A stretch of DNA of 64,000 nucleotides from Xenophilus sp. E41 (GCF_003671765.1 NZ_QPIB01000007.1:186001-250000), one strand, 5' to 3'. Positions 50,937-60,435 are shown, counted from the first letter of the stretch. A program made the numbers and translations. Notes: generated by a model not told the origin, from the letters alone.

Positions 50937-52313
50937 TCAGTACGTGAGTTCGAGCACGCTGAGGTGGCCTTGCGCCGCGGGCCAGGTCAGTCCGGCGATG
51001 CGCTCGCCGTTGAACTCGCCGACCACGCTGCGTTGGGCCTCGGTGCCGACCTTGAGTCGCGCGCTGGCGACGCCCGATCCGCGCGGTGGCACGCCGGGCA
51101 GCTGCGCCTGGCCGTCCAGTCGCATCGTGTCGCGCTGGGCATCGAAGTAGCCGCGCGGCCGCGTGAAGACGACGACGGCCTTGGCGTCGCGATCTGCGGG
51201 CAGCAGACGCTCCGGGCGCAGGTTGACGATCTCGCTCGAGCGCGGGAAGGGGCTGCGGTAAACGTGCGTGGTGGCGTAGCCCGGCGCGGTGATCTCGAAT
51301 TCGTAGAACAGGCGCGGGTCGGCCGCGAAGGGGCCCCAGCGGCCGTCCGGGCCGATGGTCTTGCGCCAAGCCGGCGCGCCGATGCGGTTGCCGGTGGCGG
51401 GGTCGACCGCGTAGACGACGAGCTGGGCACCCACCAGCGCTTGGTTGTTGGCGAAGCTGCCGCTGGCCGGATCGGTCGACACCAGGCCCAGGCCGGTCAG
51501 GCGTCCATCGAGCCGCACCGACGACTCGGCCGAGATGGCCGTGCTGCGCGGCGCCGATCCGGTGAGGAACTCCCAGCTGGCGGCGAAGGCGGCCGGCGAG
51601 AAGGAGGTCTCTCGGTGGTCCACGCGCGGGAGCACGACGTTGCGCGCACCGCGCAGCGCGGGACCGTCGAAGCCGATGCCGGTCGGCGTGCCGGGCTTGC
51701 CGATCCACACACCGTCGGGCTGAGCGTACTTGTCGTTGTTGTCCGAACGCAGCGTGAGCCAGCGCACGCCGGGCGTGACCTCGTCGCCGTTCGCGCCCTG
51801 GGGCGCATTGAGCTGGGTGAGAAAGGACGAGCGCGCCGAGAACTCGTTCTGCTCCAGGTAGCCCGGGAGGTTCCAGATGCCGTGGGCCGGGTTGCCGCCC
51901 AGCACCACATGGCTCACCTTCGCGGCGCCGCCGCCGTTCTGCACGTAGTTGCGGATCGTGTTGCCGCCGCGCGAATTGCCGATGAGGACGACCTGGGTCG
52001 CACCCGTCTGGCGCAGGACGGCATCGACCCGTCCGGCCAGGAAGGCCATCGACTCGGCGGTCGAGCTGCGGCCGGGCTGGGCGACGGTGTCGTCGTCGCG
52101 CGCCAGGGGCATGGGCTGGTCGAAGGCGAACAGCCGCTCGCGCGGCCAGCCGTTGGATTCGAAGCGCCACACGGTGGTCTGCCACAGCGCGGCGGAGTCG
52201 CCATTGCCGTGCACGAAGACGATGGGCGGGTACGACGTGGGCGTCATGGTCGAGCAGGCGGTGAGGGCGAGCAGCGCGGGCGCGCCGAGCAGCAGGGTGC
52301 GGCGTTGGGTCAT
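50937..52313 (-). CDS. alpha/beta-hydrolase lipoprotein (lipase-like)
   Basis: The 458-residue precursor has a lipoprotein signal peptide with lipobox L-T-A-C20 and an alpha/beta-hydrolase domain (about 30-290). The nucleophile is Ser114 in LIGNSRGGNT and the oxyanion region is FVHGNGDSAALW. The C-terminal part (about 290-455) is beta-rich, with an Ig-like carrier pattern. It resembles secreted lipases or polyhydroxyalkanoate-depolymerase-like hydrolases with an accessory domain. Surface or periplasmic location follows from the lipobox, and the substrate is unknown. A terminator and a repeat separate it from the acyl-CoA dehydrogenase genes. Confidence 0.82.
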   Translation of the reverse strand: MTQRRTLLLGAPALLALTACSTMTPTSYPPIVFVHGNGDSAALWQTTVWRFESNGWPRERLFAFDQPMPLARDDDTVAQPGRSSTAESMAFLAGRVDAVLRQTGATQVVLIGNSRGGNTIRNYVQNGGGAAKVSHVVLGGNPAHGIWNLPGYLEQNEFSARSSFLTQLNAPQGANGDEVTPGVRWLTLRSDNNDKYAQPDGVWIGKPGTPTGIGFDGPALRGARNVVLPRVDHRETSFSPAAFAASWEFLTGSAPRSTAISAESSVRLDGRLTGLGLVSTDPASGSFANNQALVGAQLVVYAVDPATGNRIGAPAWRKTIGPDGRWGPFAADPRLFYEFEITAPGYATTHVYRSPFPRSSEIVNLRPERLLPADRDAKAVVVFTRPRGYFDAQRDTMRLDGQAQLPGVPPRGSGVASARLKVGTEAQRSVVGEFNGERIAGLTWPAAQGHLSVLELTY

Positions 52314-52345
52314 GTCTCGGAGTCTCCTGGCTTCGACTTATAAAC

Positions 52346-52376
52346 AAAAAAGCCCGCCAGTGCAGGACTGGCGGGC
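52346..52376 (-). terminator. rho-independent terminator of the acyl-CoA dehydrogenase operon
   Basis: On the minus strand GCCCGCCAG and CTGGCGGGC (52352-52360/52368-52376) form a perfect 9-bp stem followed by TTTTTTG. It lies directly after the 17-bp repeat copy at 52384-52400, so the upstream arm of that two-hairpin element appears to serve as the terminator. Confidence 0.88.
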
Positions 52377-52383
52377 GGGAGCA

Positions 52384-52400
52384 GCTATGAAATTCGTAGC
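52384..52400 (+). repeat. 17-bp palindromic repeat, copy 8 (beside a terminator)
   Basis: GCTATGAAATTCGTAGC is preceded by GGGCGGGAGCA, as in copy 6 (GGGCGCGAGCA). Together with the stem at 52352-52376 it repeats the two-hairpin layout of 37181-37226. Confidence 0.82.
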
Positions 52401-52417
52401 GAACTGCGTCGGTGGAC

Positions 52418-53533
52418 TCAGGCGAAGACGCCCGCGGTGTCGGTCATGCGGGCCGACACCTCGCCCAGGTGGTGCAGGGTGTCGCCGAACACCATTTCCA
52501 TCTGCGTGAGCTTGCGGAAGTAGTGGCTGCCCATGTACTCGTCGGTCACGCCGATGCCGCCGTGCAGCTGTACCGACTGCTGGCCGACGAAGCGCATCGC
52601 TACGCCGAGCTGGTACTTGGCGCGCGCCATCGCCTGGCGGCGCTCGGCGGCGGGGGCGTTGAGCTTCAGGCTGGCGTAGTAGCTCATCGAGCGGGCCAGT
52701 TCCAGCTGCATCTTCATGTCGGCCACACGGTGACGCAGGGCCTGGAAGCTGGCGATCGGCACACCGAACTGCTTGCGCGTGTTCATGTACTCCACGGTGA
52801 GCGCCAGCGTCTTGTCCATCACGCCCACGCCTTCGGCGCAGGTGGCGGCGATGCCGATGTCCATCGCATGCTCGAGCACCGGCAGGCCGCCGGCGGCGAC
52901 GAGCGTGGCGGCGGCGTTGTCGAACACCACCTCGGCGGCGCGGCTGCCGTCCTGGGTGACGTAGCCGCGGGCGGCCACGCCGTCGGCCGAACGTTCGACC
53001 AGGAAGAGCGCGATCTTGCCGTCGAGCTGGGCCGGCACGAGGTAAGCGTCGGCCTGGTCACCGGCGGGCACCACGCCCTTGGTGCCGTGCACCGTGTAGC
53101 CGTCGCCGGCCTTCTTTGCGGTGGCGGCACAGACGTCGAGACGGTAGCGTGCCTTCTTCTCCTGCCAGGCGAGCACGACCAGCGCTTCGCCGCTGGCGAT
53201 GCGCGGCAGCCAGGCCTGTTTGGTGGCCGCATCGGCATGGCCGGCCAGCACGGCACCGGCGATCAGCGACTGCGCGAGCGGTTCCAGCACGATGCCGCGG
53301 CCGAGCTCTTCCATCACCACCATGCCTTCGACAGGACCCATGCCCAGGCCGCCGTCGTCTTCGGGGATGTACAGGCCGGCCAGGCCGAGTTCGGCCAGTT
53401 CGTTCCAGGCGGTGCGATCGAAGCCGCCGTCGGCTTCGATCTTGCGGCGACGCTCGAAGTCGTAGCCCTTTTCCACCCACTTGGCGACGGCGTCGCGCAG
53501 TTGCTGCTGGTCGTCCGAGAAATTGAAGTCCAT
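52418..53533 (-). CDS. acyl-CoA dehydrogenase, PimD-like small subunit
   Basis: The 371-residue FAD-dependent dehydrogenase resembles the pimeloyl-CoA dehydrogenase small subunit group. Seen are the N-terminal helical domain (MDFNFSDDQQQLRDAV), the middle beta domain (HGTKGVVPAGDQADAY), ARG-type YMNTRKQFGVPIASFQALRHR and the C-terminal QLHGGIGVTDEY. It follows its larger partner gene by 12 bp. Such pairs act on dicarboxyl-CoA or other medium-chain CoA esters, and the exact substrate is unknown. Confidence 0.9.
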   Translation of the reverse strand: MDFNFSDDQQQLRDAVAKWVEKGYDFERRRKIEADGGFDRTAWNELAELGLAGLYIPEDDGGLGMGPVEGMVVMEELGRGIVLEPLAQSLIAGAVLAGHADAATKQAWLPRIASGEALVVLAWQEKKARYRLDVCAATAKKAGDGYTVHGTKGVVPAGDQADAYLVPAQLDGKIALFLVERSADGVAARGYVTQDGSRAAEVVFDNAAATLVAAGGLPVLEHAMDIGIAATCAEGVGVMDKTLALTVEYMNTRKQFGVPIASFQALRHRVADMKMQLELARSMSYYASLKLNAPAAERRQAMARAKYQLGVAMRFVGQQSVQLHGGIGVTDEYMGSHYFRKLTQMEMVFGDTLHHLGEVSARMTDTAGVFA

Positions 53534-53545
53534 CTGAGTCTCCGA

Positions 53546-54727
53546 TCAGCCGAGCACGGTCTGAGCAACGATGTTTCTTTGCACTTCGTTCGAACCGCCG
53601 TAGATCGTGGTCTTGCGGTAGTTGAAGAAGTTCGACGCCAGCGGCGCCAGCGCGGGGTTGCCGCCGGGGAAGTCGCCCTGCCAGCCGGCTTCCATCGCCT
53701 CGCGGATCAGCGGCAGCGAATACGCACCGCCGGCCAGCATCATGAGTTCGGTGTAGCGCTGCTGGATCTCGCTGCCCTTGATCTTGAGCAGGCCCGCGAT
53801 GTCCAGCGAGTTCTTGCCCGAGGTCGCGGCCGACAGCACGCGCAGCACGAGCATCTCGAGCGCGACGATGTCGACTTCCAATTTGGCGATCTCGTCGCGG
53901 AAGCGCAGGTCGTCGTACACACCCTCGGCCTTGGCGATGCGCTTGAGCCGCTCCAGCTCACGCTTGGCGCGGTTCACGTCGGCGATGTTGGTGCGCTCGT
54001 GGGAAAGCAGGTGCTTGGCGTAGGTCCAGCCCTTGTTCTCCTCGCCGATCAGGTTCTCGGCCGGCACCTCGACGTTGTCGAAGAACACGTCGTTGACCTC
54101 GAAGCCGCCGTCCAGCAGCTTGATCGGCCGCACCGTCACGCCGGGCGACTTCATGTCGAGCACGATGAAGCTGATGCCGGTCTGCGGCTTGCCCTCGTTG
54201 CTGGTGCGCACGAGGTTGAACATCCAGTCGCCGTACTGGCCCAGCGTGGTCCAGGTCTTCTGGCCGTTGATGATGTACTTGTCGCCCTTGCGTTCGGCCT
54301 TGGTGCGCAGCGAGGCGAGGTCGGAACCCGAGCCCGGTTCGCTGTAGCCCTGGCTCCACCAGACCTCGCCGCTGGCGATGCCGGGCAACAAGCGCTGCTG
54401 CTGTTCCTTGTTGCCGTAGGCCATGATGACCGGGGCCACCATCACCGGGCCGAAGGGCACGATGCGCGGCGCGCCGGCCATGGCGCATTCCTCTTCGAAG
54501 AGGTGCTTCTCGATGGCGGTCCAGCCCGGGCCGCCGAATTCCTTGGGCCAGCCGTAGCCCAGCCAGCCCTTCTTGCCCAGGATCTTCGCCCAGGTCTGCA
54601 TATCGTCGCGCGTCAGCTCGAGCGCGTTGTGCACCTTGTGCGAGATGTGCTTGGGCAGGTTGTCCGCGACCCAGGCGCGGATGTCTTCGCGGAACTTCTG
54701 TTCCTCGGGGGTGAAGGCCAAATCCAT
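53546..54727 (-). CDS. acyl-CoA dehydrogenase, PimC-like large subunit
   Basis: The 393-residue acyl-CoA dehydrogenase is of the pimeloyl-CoA dehydrogenase large-subunit type. Seen are MDLAFTPEEQKFREDIRAWV, GWLGYGWPKEFGGPG, QGYSEPGSGSDLASLRTKAE, INGQKTWTTLGQYGDWMF (the FAD-stacking Trp region) and the C-terminal TIYGGSNEVQRNIVAQ. It is the first gene of the two-gene operon with the small-subunit gene. The 173-bp gap to the divergent purN contains no strong promoter match. Confidence 0.92.
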   Translation of the reverse strand: MDLAFTPEEQKFREDIRAWVADNLPKHISHKVHNALELTRDDMQTWAKILGKKGWLGYGWPKEFGGPGWTAIEKHLFEEECAMAGAPRIVPFGPVMVAPVIMAYGNKEQQQRLLPGIASGEVWWSQGYSEPGSGSDLASLRTKAERKGDKYIINGQKTWTTLGQYGDWMFNLVRTSNEGKPQTGISFIVLDMKSPGVTVRPIKLLDGGFEVNDVFFDNVEVPAENLIGEENKGWTYAKHLLSHERTNIADVNRAKRELERLKRIAKAEGVYDDLRFRDEIAKLEVDIVALEMLVLRVLSAATSGKNSLDIAGLLKIKGSEIQQRYTELMMLAGGAYSLPLIREAMEAGWQGDFPGGNPALAPLASNFFNYRKTTIYGGSNEVQRNIVAQTVLG

Positions 54728-54900
54728 GGGAAAGTCTCCAGAGAATCCGGGTTTTTAGCACGGTCGTTCGCAAGCGCGAGTCCGGCCGGCGACACGAAGA
54801 TAATCCGCGCCAGTATGACCCGCGCTCCCGTCTTCCGATCCCTTGTCCGCCGTGCCGACGCGGCCTTCCTGTCCACCTTCCGGTACGCGGGCGCGCGCTG

Positions 54901-55503
54901 ATGCCGCGCAACATCGTCGTCCTGATTTCGGGCAGCGGCTCGAACATGGCCGCCATCGTGCGCGCCGCGGCGGCCGGGCGCTGGGCCCAGCGCTTCGACG
55001 CCCGCGTGGCCGCGGTGCTGAGCAACCGCCCCGACGCCGCCGGGCTGGCCTGGGCGCGGGGTGAGGGCATCGCGGCCCAGGTGGTGGACCACAAGGCCTT
55101 CGAGTCGCGCGAAGCCTTCGACGCCGCGCTGGCTGCGGCCGTCGATGCGCACGCGCCGGCGCTGGTGGTGCTGGCGGGCTTCATGCGCATCCTCACGCCG
55201 GCCTTCGTCGAGCGCTACGCCGGGCGCCTGATCAACATCCATCCCTCGCTGCTGCCAGCCTTCCCGGGCCTGCACACGCATCGGCGTGCGATCGAGGCGG
55301 GCTGCCGCGTGGCCGGCGCGACCGTGCACCAGGTGACGACCGAGCTCGACCATGGGCCCATCCTCGCGCAGGCGGCCGTGCCGGTGCTGCCGGACGACAC
55401 GCCCGAGTCGCTGGCGGCGCGGGTGCTGTCGCAGGAGCACAGGATCTATCCGCTGGCGGTGGAGCAGTGGCTGTCTGGTACGGCCGCGCCATCGAATCGG
55501 TAG
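54901..55503 (+). CDS. purN: phosphoribosylglycinamide formyltransferase 1
   Basis: PurN transfers a formyl group from 10-formyltetrahydrofolate to GAR in purine synthesis. The 200-residue protein has VVLISGSGSNMAAIV (phosphate loop), VLSNRP, LAGFMRILTPAFVE, catalytic Asn and His in LINIHPSLLPAFPG, and Asp in TTELDHGPILAQ. ATG 54901 gives the family N-terminus directly, and a GC-rich upstream stretch has no clear ribosome-binding site. The length is normal. Confidence 0.96.
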   Translation: MPRNIVVLISGSGSNMAAIVRAAAAGRWAQRFDARVAAVLSNRPDAAGLAWARGEGIAAQVVDHKAFESREAFDAALAAAVDAHAPALVVLAGFMRILTPAFVERYAGRLINIHPSLLPAFPGLHTHRRAIEAGCRVAGATVHQVTTELDHGPILAQAAVPVLPDDTPESLAARVLSQEHRIYPLAVEQWLSGTAAPSNR

Positions 55504-55546
55504 CAGCGCGCGCCCGCTGGTCGGGCGTTTCAGCCTCGTTTCGGTC

Positions 55547-55783
55547 TCAATCCACGCGTCTGAAGCGCGGCTGCGGCAGGCCCTCGATCACGACCTCTTC
55601 CGCAAACATCGCGGCCGGACGCACCCACAGGCCGCGCGCGCCGTAGAGCGCGCGGTACAGCACCAGCGGCTCCAGCGTCTCGCTGTGGCGCACGGTGCCG
55701 ATCACCTCGTACTCGCCGCCCTTGTAGTGACGGTAGAGGCCGGTCTGCAGTTCGGGAAGCGGGGGCAGGTCGTCGTCGGTCAT
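55547..55783 (-). CDS. DUF1653 domain protein
   Basis: The 78-residue protein matches DUF1653, a small beta-rich domain of unknown function: TGLYRHYKGGEYEVIGTVRH, ETLEPLVLYRALYG and LWVRPAAMFAEEV. It is cytosolic with no signal peptide. It lies between the convergent purN and the divergent RsmB-type gene, as a single gene. Confidence 0.88.
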   Translation of the reverse strand: MTDDDLPPLPELQTGLYRHYKGGEYEVIGTVRHSETLEPLVLYRALYGARGLWVRPAAMFAEEVVIEGLPQPRFRRVD

Positions 55784-55846
55784 GGGGCAAGCATAGGTCG
55801 GCGCACCGGGCGGGCCTGCGGAGGCCGGGTGGGACAATCGCACCCT

Positions 55847-57118
55847 ATGCATCCCAAAGCCCTGCTCGAGGCCTGCGCCGCGCTGGTCGGCCTCGTCGTG
55901 AAATTCGATCATCCCGCCGATGCGGTGGTGTCGCGCTACTTCCGTGACAACCGCCAGCTCGGCCCGCGCGAGCGCGCCACCCTGGCCGAGACGGTCTACA
56001 CCGTGCTGCGCAAGAAGCTGCTGTTCGACCATCTGGCGCCCTCGGGCACCGGCCCCAAGGAGCGTCGCCTGGCGATTCTGGGATTCCACGGACCGCGCGA
56101 CTTCCTCAAGAGCGCGCTGAACGACACCGAGAAGCGCTGGCTCGACGCCTGCGACGCCGTGGCGCCGGCGGACCTGCTGGAACGTCACCGCCACAACCTG
56201 CCGGAATGGCTGGTGGCGCCGCTGAAGGCCCAGCTCGGCGACGAATTCTGGGCGCTGGCCGAAGCGCTGCAGCAGCCTGCGCCGCTGGATCTGCGGGTCA
56301 ACGCCTTGATGGCAAAGAGAGCCGAAGTGCGCGAGGAGCTTGCACGGGCAGCTATCAAATCCGTAGCAACGCCGTATTCTCCGTGGGGCCTGCGCGTGGA
56401 GGGCAAGCCGCCGGTGAACAGGCTCGACGCCTTCACGCGTGGGGCGGTCGAGGTCCAGGACGAGGGCTCGCAGCTGCTCGCGTTGCTGCTCGATGCCAAG
56501 CGCGGCGAGATGGTGGTGGACTTCTGCGCCGGGGCCGGCGGCAAGACGCTGGCCATCGGCGCGACCATGCGCAACACCGGCCGGCTGTACGCCTTCGACA
56601 CGTCGGCCCACCGGCTGGATGCCCTCAAACCGCGGCTGGCGCGCAGCGGGCTGTCGAACGTGCACCCGGCGGCCATCGCCCACGAGCGCGACGACCGGGT
56701 CAAGCGCCTGGCCGGCAAGATCGACCGCGTGCTGGTCGACGCGCCGTGCTCCGGGTTGGGCACCCTGCGGCGCAACCCGGACCTCAAGTGGCGCCAGTCG
56801 CCCGAATCGGTCAAGGAACTGGAGCAGAAGCAGGCCGCCATCCTGCGCAGCGCGGCGCGCCTGGTGAAGCCGGGCGGGCGGCTCGTCTACGCCACCTGCA
56901 GCATCCTGCCGGAGGAAAACGAGGCGATCGCCGAGGCCTTTTCGGCCGAGCACGGGGATTTCCGGCCTGCCGAGGCGGGCGAGCTGCTCGCGGGCCTGAA
57001 AGTCGAGCAGGCGGCCACGCTGGCGGCCGGCGGGGAGGGCGGCCAGCGTTACCTGCGCCTGTGGCCGCATCGGCACGCCACCGACGGTTTTTTTGCCGCC
57101 GTGTGGAACCGCGTCTAG
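55847..57118 (+). CDS. RsmB/Nop2-family rRNA (cytosine-C5) methyltransferase
   Basis: The 423-residue SAM-dependent RNA m5C methyltransferase has an N-terminal NusB-like helical part (about 1-130). The catalytic domain shows VQDEGSQLLALLL, VVDFCAGAGGKTLAIGA (SAM loop), DAPCSGLGTLRRNPD and YATCSILPEENE with the two catalytic cysteines. ATG 55847 lies close behind a GACAAT -10-like hexamer, so the mRNA may be nearly leaderless. A 17-bp repeat copy encodes A-I-K-S-V-A in the segment before TPYSPWG. The precise rRNA position is not assignable. Confidence 0.93.
   Translation: MHPKALLEACAALVGLVVKFDHPADAVVSRYFRDNRQLGPRERATLAETVYTVLRKKLLFDHLAPSGTGPKERRLAILGFHGPRDFLKSALNDTEKRWLDACDAVAPADLLERHRHNLPEWLVAPLKAQLGDEFWALAEALQQPAPLDLRVNALMAKRAEVREELARAAIKSVATPYSPWGLRVEGKPPVNRLDAFTRGAVEVQDEGSQLLALLLDAKRGEMVVDFCAGAGGKTLAIGATMRNTGRLYAFDTSAHRLDALKPRLARSGLSNVHPAAIAHERDDRVKRLAGKIDRVLVDAPCSGLGTLRRNPDLKWRQSPESVKELEQKQAAILRSAARLVKPGGRLVYATCSILPEENEAIAEAFSAEHGDFRPAEAGELLAGLKVEQAATLAAGGEGGQRYLRLWPHRHATDGFFAAVWNRV
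56351..56367 (+). repeat. 17-bp palindromic repeat, copy 9 (in RsmB-type gene)
   Basis: GCTATCAAATCCGTAGC is preceded by GAGCTTGCACGGGCA, the same flank order as copies 6 and 8. It reads in frame as A-I-K-S-V-A. Relatives recalled from memory have a segment of similar length here, so the sequence may have been converted rather than lengthened. Confidence 0.75.
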
Positions 57119-57247
57119 GCATGCGTCTCCAATGTCAGGAAATGTCCTATTTCTTGAGGGAAACAAGGGGTTAAAACAACCCGGAGACCCTAAAATGTGG
57201 GACTCATCTGACAAGGCCGGCCTTCGCCCGCCATTGGAGAACCGAAG

Positions 57248-58462
57248 TTGATCTTTCCTGATTCCGCCGTCCTGAGCTCGGCCATCGACTGGCTCGGCCA
57301 CGGCCTGTGGGACCTGACCTGGTGGCAGATCGTGCTGTACACGCTGGCCACCACGCACATCACCATCGTCGCGGTGACCGTGTTCCTGCACCGCACGCAG
57401 GCCCACCGCTCGATGGACCTTGGACCCATTCCCTCGCATTTCTTCCGCTTCTGGCTGTGGATCGGCACCGGCATGGTGACCAAGGAATGGGTCGCCATCC
57501 ACCGCAAGCACCACGCCAAGTGCGAGACCGAAGAAGACCCGCACAGCCCCCAGACGCGCGGCATCGACACCGTGATGTGGCGTGGCGCCGAGCTGTACCG
57601 CGCCGAGTCGCGCAACCAGGAGACGATGACGAAGTTCGGTCACGGCACGCCCGACGACTGGATGGAGCGCAACGTCTACAGCCGCTTCGGCTGGCAGGGT
57701 GTGGGCCTCATGCTGGTGCTCAACCTGGCCCTGTTCGGCGCCGTCGGCGCGACAGTGTGGGCGGTGCAGATGCTGTGGATCCCGTTCTGGGCCGCCGGCG
57801 TCGTCAACGGCCTGGGCCACTACTGGGGCTACCGCAACTTCGAGGCGCAGGATGCGAGCACCAACCTCACCCCGTGGGGCGTGATCATCGGTGGCGAGGA
57901 GTTGCACAACAACCACCACACCTACCCGACCTCGGCCAAGTTCTCGGTCAAGAAGTACGAGTTCGACATCGGCTGGGTCTACATCAGCCTGATGCAGAAG
58001 ATCGGCTGGGCCAAGGTCAAGAAGGTGCCGCCGAAGCTGCAGATCGGCGACGTGCGTCCGGTGGCCGACGAGAAGACGCTCGAGGCCGTCATCGCCAACC
58101 GCTACGAGGTGATGGCCGGCTACGCCCGCGAGATGCGCCGCACCTGCAAGCAGGAGATCGCCCAGCTCAAGGACAAGGGCGCCGACCTGTCGGTCCTGAA
58201 GGCCGCCAAGCGCTGGCTGCACCGCGACGATGACAAGGTGCCCGCCTCGGCCCGCACCCATCTCGTCCAGGCGCGACAGGCCCACCCGGTGCTCGACAAG
58301 ATGGTCGTCATGCGCGAGGAACTGCGCCAGATGTGGATGAACACCTCGCAGTCGCGCGAGCAACTGGCCGCCGATCTGGCCGCTTGGTGCCACCGCGCCG
58401 AGGCGAGCGGCATTGCGGCCCTGCAGGAGTTCTCGGTGCGGCTGCGCGCTGCGCGCGCCTGA
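57248..58462 (+). CDS. acyl-CoA/acyl-lipid desaturase (delta-9 type)
   Basis: This membrane di-iron fatty-acid desaturase has the three histidine boxes H48RTQAH53, H85RKHH89 and H220NNHH224. The 404-residue protein has about four membrane helices and the WGYRNFEAQDASTN motif of stearoyl-type enzymes. A C-terminal helical extension (about 290-404), often seen in beta-proteobacterial members, follows. The start is TTG 57248 after GGAGAACCGAAG. The 129-bp upstream gap is AT-richer than its surroundings and includes TAAAAT at 57191-57196. A terminator follows the gene. Confidence 0.92.
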   Translation: MIFPDSAVLSSAIDWLGHGLWDLTWWQIVLYTLATTHITIVAVTVFLHRTQAHRSMDLGPIPSHFFRFWLWIGTGMVTKEWVAIHRKHHAKCETEEDPHSPQTRGIDTVMWRGAELYRAESRNQETMTKFGHGTPDDWMERNVYSRFGWQGVGLMLVLNLALFGAVGATVWAVQMLWIPFWAAGVVNGLGHYWGYRNFEAQDASTNLTPWGVIIGGEELHNNHHTYPTSAKFSVKKYEFDIGWVYISLMQKIGWAKVKKVPPKLQIGDVRPVADEKTLEAVIANRYEVMAGYAREMRRTCKQEIAQLKDKGADLSVLKAAKRWLHRDDDKVPASARTHLVQARQAHPVLDKMVVMREELRQMWMNTSQSREQLAADLAAWCHRAEASGIAALQEFSVRLRAARA

Positions 58463-58507
58463 TCGCCTGATCGATGCCTCGGCCCCCGCGGGGGCAGGGA
58501 GCCATGA

Positions 58508-58536
58508 AGAAAGCCGACGCAAGTCGGCTTTTCTTT
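58508..58536 (+). terminator. rho-independent terminator after desaturase gene
   Basis: AAAGCCGAC (58510-58518) and GTCGGCTTT (58523-58531) form a 9-bp stem with loop GCAA, followed by TCTTTT. It ends the plus-strand desaturase transcript. Confidence 0.88.
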
Positions 58537-58618
58537 TGGGCGCGTGCAAACACGCCGGGTCGCGAGTGCGAGGACGGCGGTTCGCCGGACCCGGCCCATT
58601 GGCTACAGCGCGGCCAGC

Positions 58619-58648
58619 AAAAAACCCGCTGGATCGCAGCGGGTTTTT
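58619..58648 (-). terminator. rho-independent terminator after rpmG (minus strand)
   Basis: AAAAACCCGCT (58620-58630) pairs with AGCGGGTTTTT (58638-58648). On the minus strand the stem is followed by a T-run, so it terminates rpmB-rpmG. The flanking runs would let it act in both directions. The roughly 80 bp between this and the desaturase terminator holds nothing recognisable. Confidence 0.88.
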
Positions 58649-58665
58649 CGTGGATCAAGGCCGAA

Positions 58666-58839
58666 TCACTTCAGCTTGATTTCCTTGTATTCGACGTGCT
58701 TGCGCGCCTTGGGGTCGAACTTCATGATCGACATCTTCTCGGGCATCGTCTTCTTGTTCTTGCTCGTGGTGTAGAAGTGGCCGGTGCCCGCGGTGGACTC
58801 CAGCTTGATCTTCTCGCGGCCGCCTTTGCTCGTAGCCAT
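58666..58839 (-). CDS. rpmG: 50S ribosomal protein L33
   Basis: The 57-residue product ([18 protein letters not shown]... ending [10 protein letters not shown]) is ribosomal protein L33 of the large subunit. It is rich in Lys and Arg. The internal [20 protein letters not shown] segment is diagnostic, and the cysteine zinc site of some L33 proteins is absent (C-minus type). It follows rpmB by 16 bp in the usual rpmB-rpmG operon and ends just before a terminator. Confidence 0.96.
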   Translation of the reverse strand: MATSKGGREKIKLESTAGTGHFYTTSKNKKTMPEKMSIMKFDPKARKHVEYKEIKLK

Positions 58840-58855
58840 GGTGATCGCTCCTTAA

Positions 58856-59089
58856 TTAAGCTTGACCGCGTGCACGCATGTCGGCGAGCACGGCGTCGAT
58901 GCCATTCTTGTCGATCAGGCGCAGCGCGGCGCTCGACACGCGAAGGCGCACCCAGCGGTTTTCGCTCTCGACCCAGAAACGGCGGTATTGCAGGTTCGGC
59001 ATGAACCGGCGCTTGGTTTTGTTGTTGGCGTGGGAAACGTTGTTCCCGACCATCGGGCCCTTGCCCGTGACTTCACATACGCGTGCCAT
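58856..59089 (-). CDS. rpmB: 50S ribosomal protein L28
   Basis: The 77-residue product is ribosomal protein L28. It starts [20 protein letters not shown] and continues [18 protein letters not shown]. CxxC-type zinc ligands are missing, as in many proteobacteria. It is the first gene of rpmB-rpmG, with GAGGAC ahead of the ATG and a long leader (about 160 nt) behind a strong promoter at 59255-59284. Confidence 0.97.
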   Translation of the reverse strand: MARVCEVTGKGPMVGNNVSHANNKTKRRFMPNLQYRRFWVESENRWVRLRVSSAALRLIDKNGIDAVLADMRARGQA

Positions 59090-59254
59090 GAGGACACTCT
59101 TTCATGAACAGCCGGCACCTCGCGCATGGACGCATCGCACTGGCGAAGCACCCACGGGGTGTGTTGCGGCTTGACCTCGCCAGAATCAGGTGGCGGTACC
59201 CTGTCTGCTGCTTCCGGATGCGCACTGGGCGCGCCAAATTCAGCAAAGCCCGCG

Positions 59255-59284
59255 ATTCTAGCAGGCGAGCGGCCGATCTGCCAA
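59255..59284 (-). promoter_or_regulatory. sigma-70 promoter of rpmB-rpmG
   Basis: On the minus strand TTGGCA (59284-59279) and TAGAAT (59260-59255) are separated by 18 bp. Both are near consensus. Transcription would start near 59247, giving a leader of about 160 nt before rpmB, long enough for structured regulation, although no known ribosomal-protein leader could be recognised. Confidence 0.75.
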
Positions 59285-59311
59285 CCCTGGCCCAGACCGG
59301 CCGCGCCCGGC

Positions 59312-60316
<1,005 letters not shown>

Positions 60317-60328
60317 TCACAAGTAGAT

Positions 60329-60343
60329 ACGGAGTATCTCCGT
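60329..60343. promoter_or_regulatory. inverted repeat in the trxB/Crp divergent region
   Basis: ACGGAG-TAT-CTCCGT is a perfect 6-3-6 inverted repeat, 58 bp upstream of trxB and 93 bp upstream of the Crp-family gene. It does not match the usual Crp or Fnr boxes. TTGCTT (60386-60391) and TAAAAT (60407-60412), 15 bp apart, are a weak promoter candidate for the Crp-family gene. The binding protein is unknown. Confidence 0.45.
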
Positions 60344-60435
60344 CCGGTTCAAGGCTGGCGGACGGCCGATTTTCTATGCGCGCGATTGCTTTAATTCATT
60401 CGTTCATAAAATCGCGCTGACACGGGGGTCCATGC

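Noticed and set aside
50146-52347. Single 733-residue fusion of lipase and enoyl-CoA hydratase-like protein
   Set aside because: Only the C-terminal 260 residues are meaningful in that frame. The upstream part is the lipase gene read out of frame.
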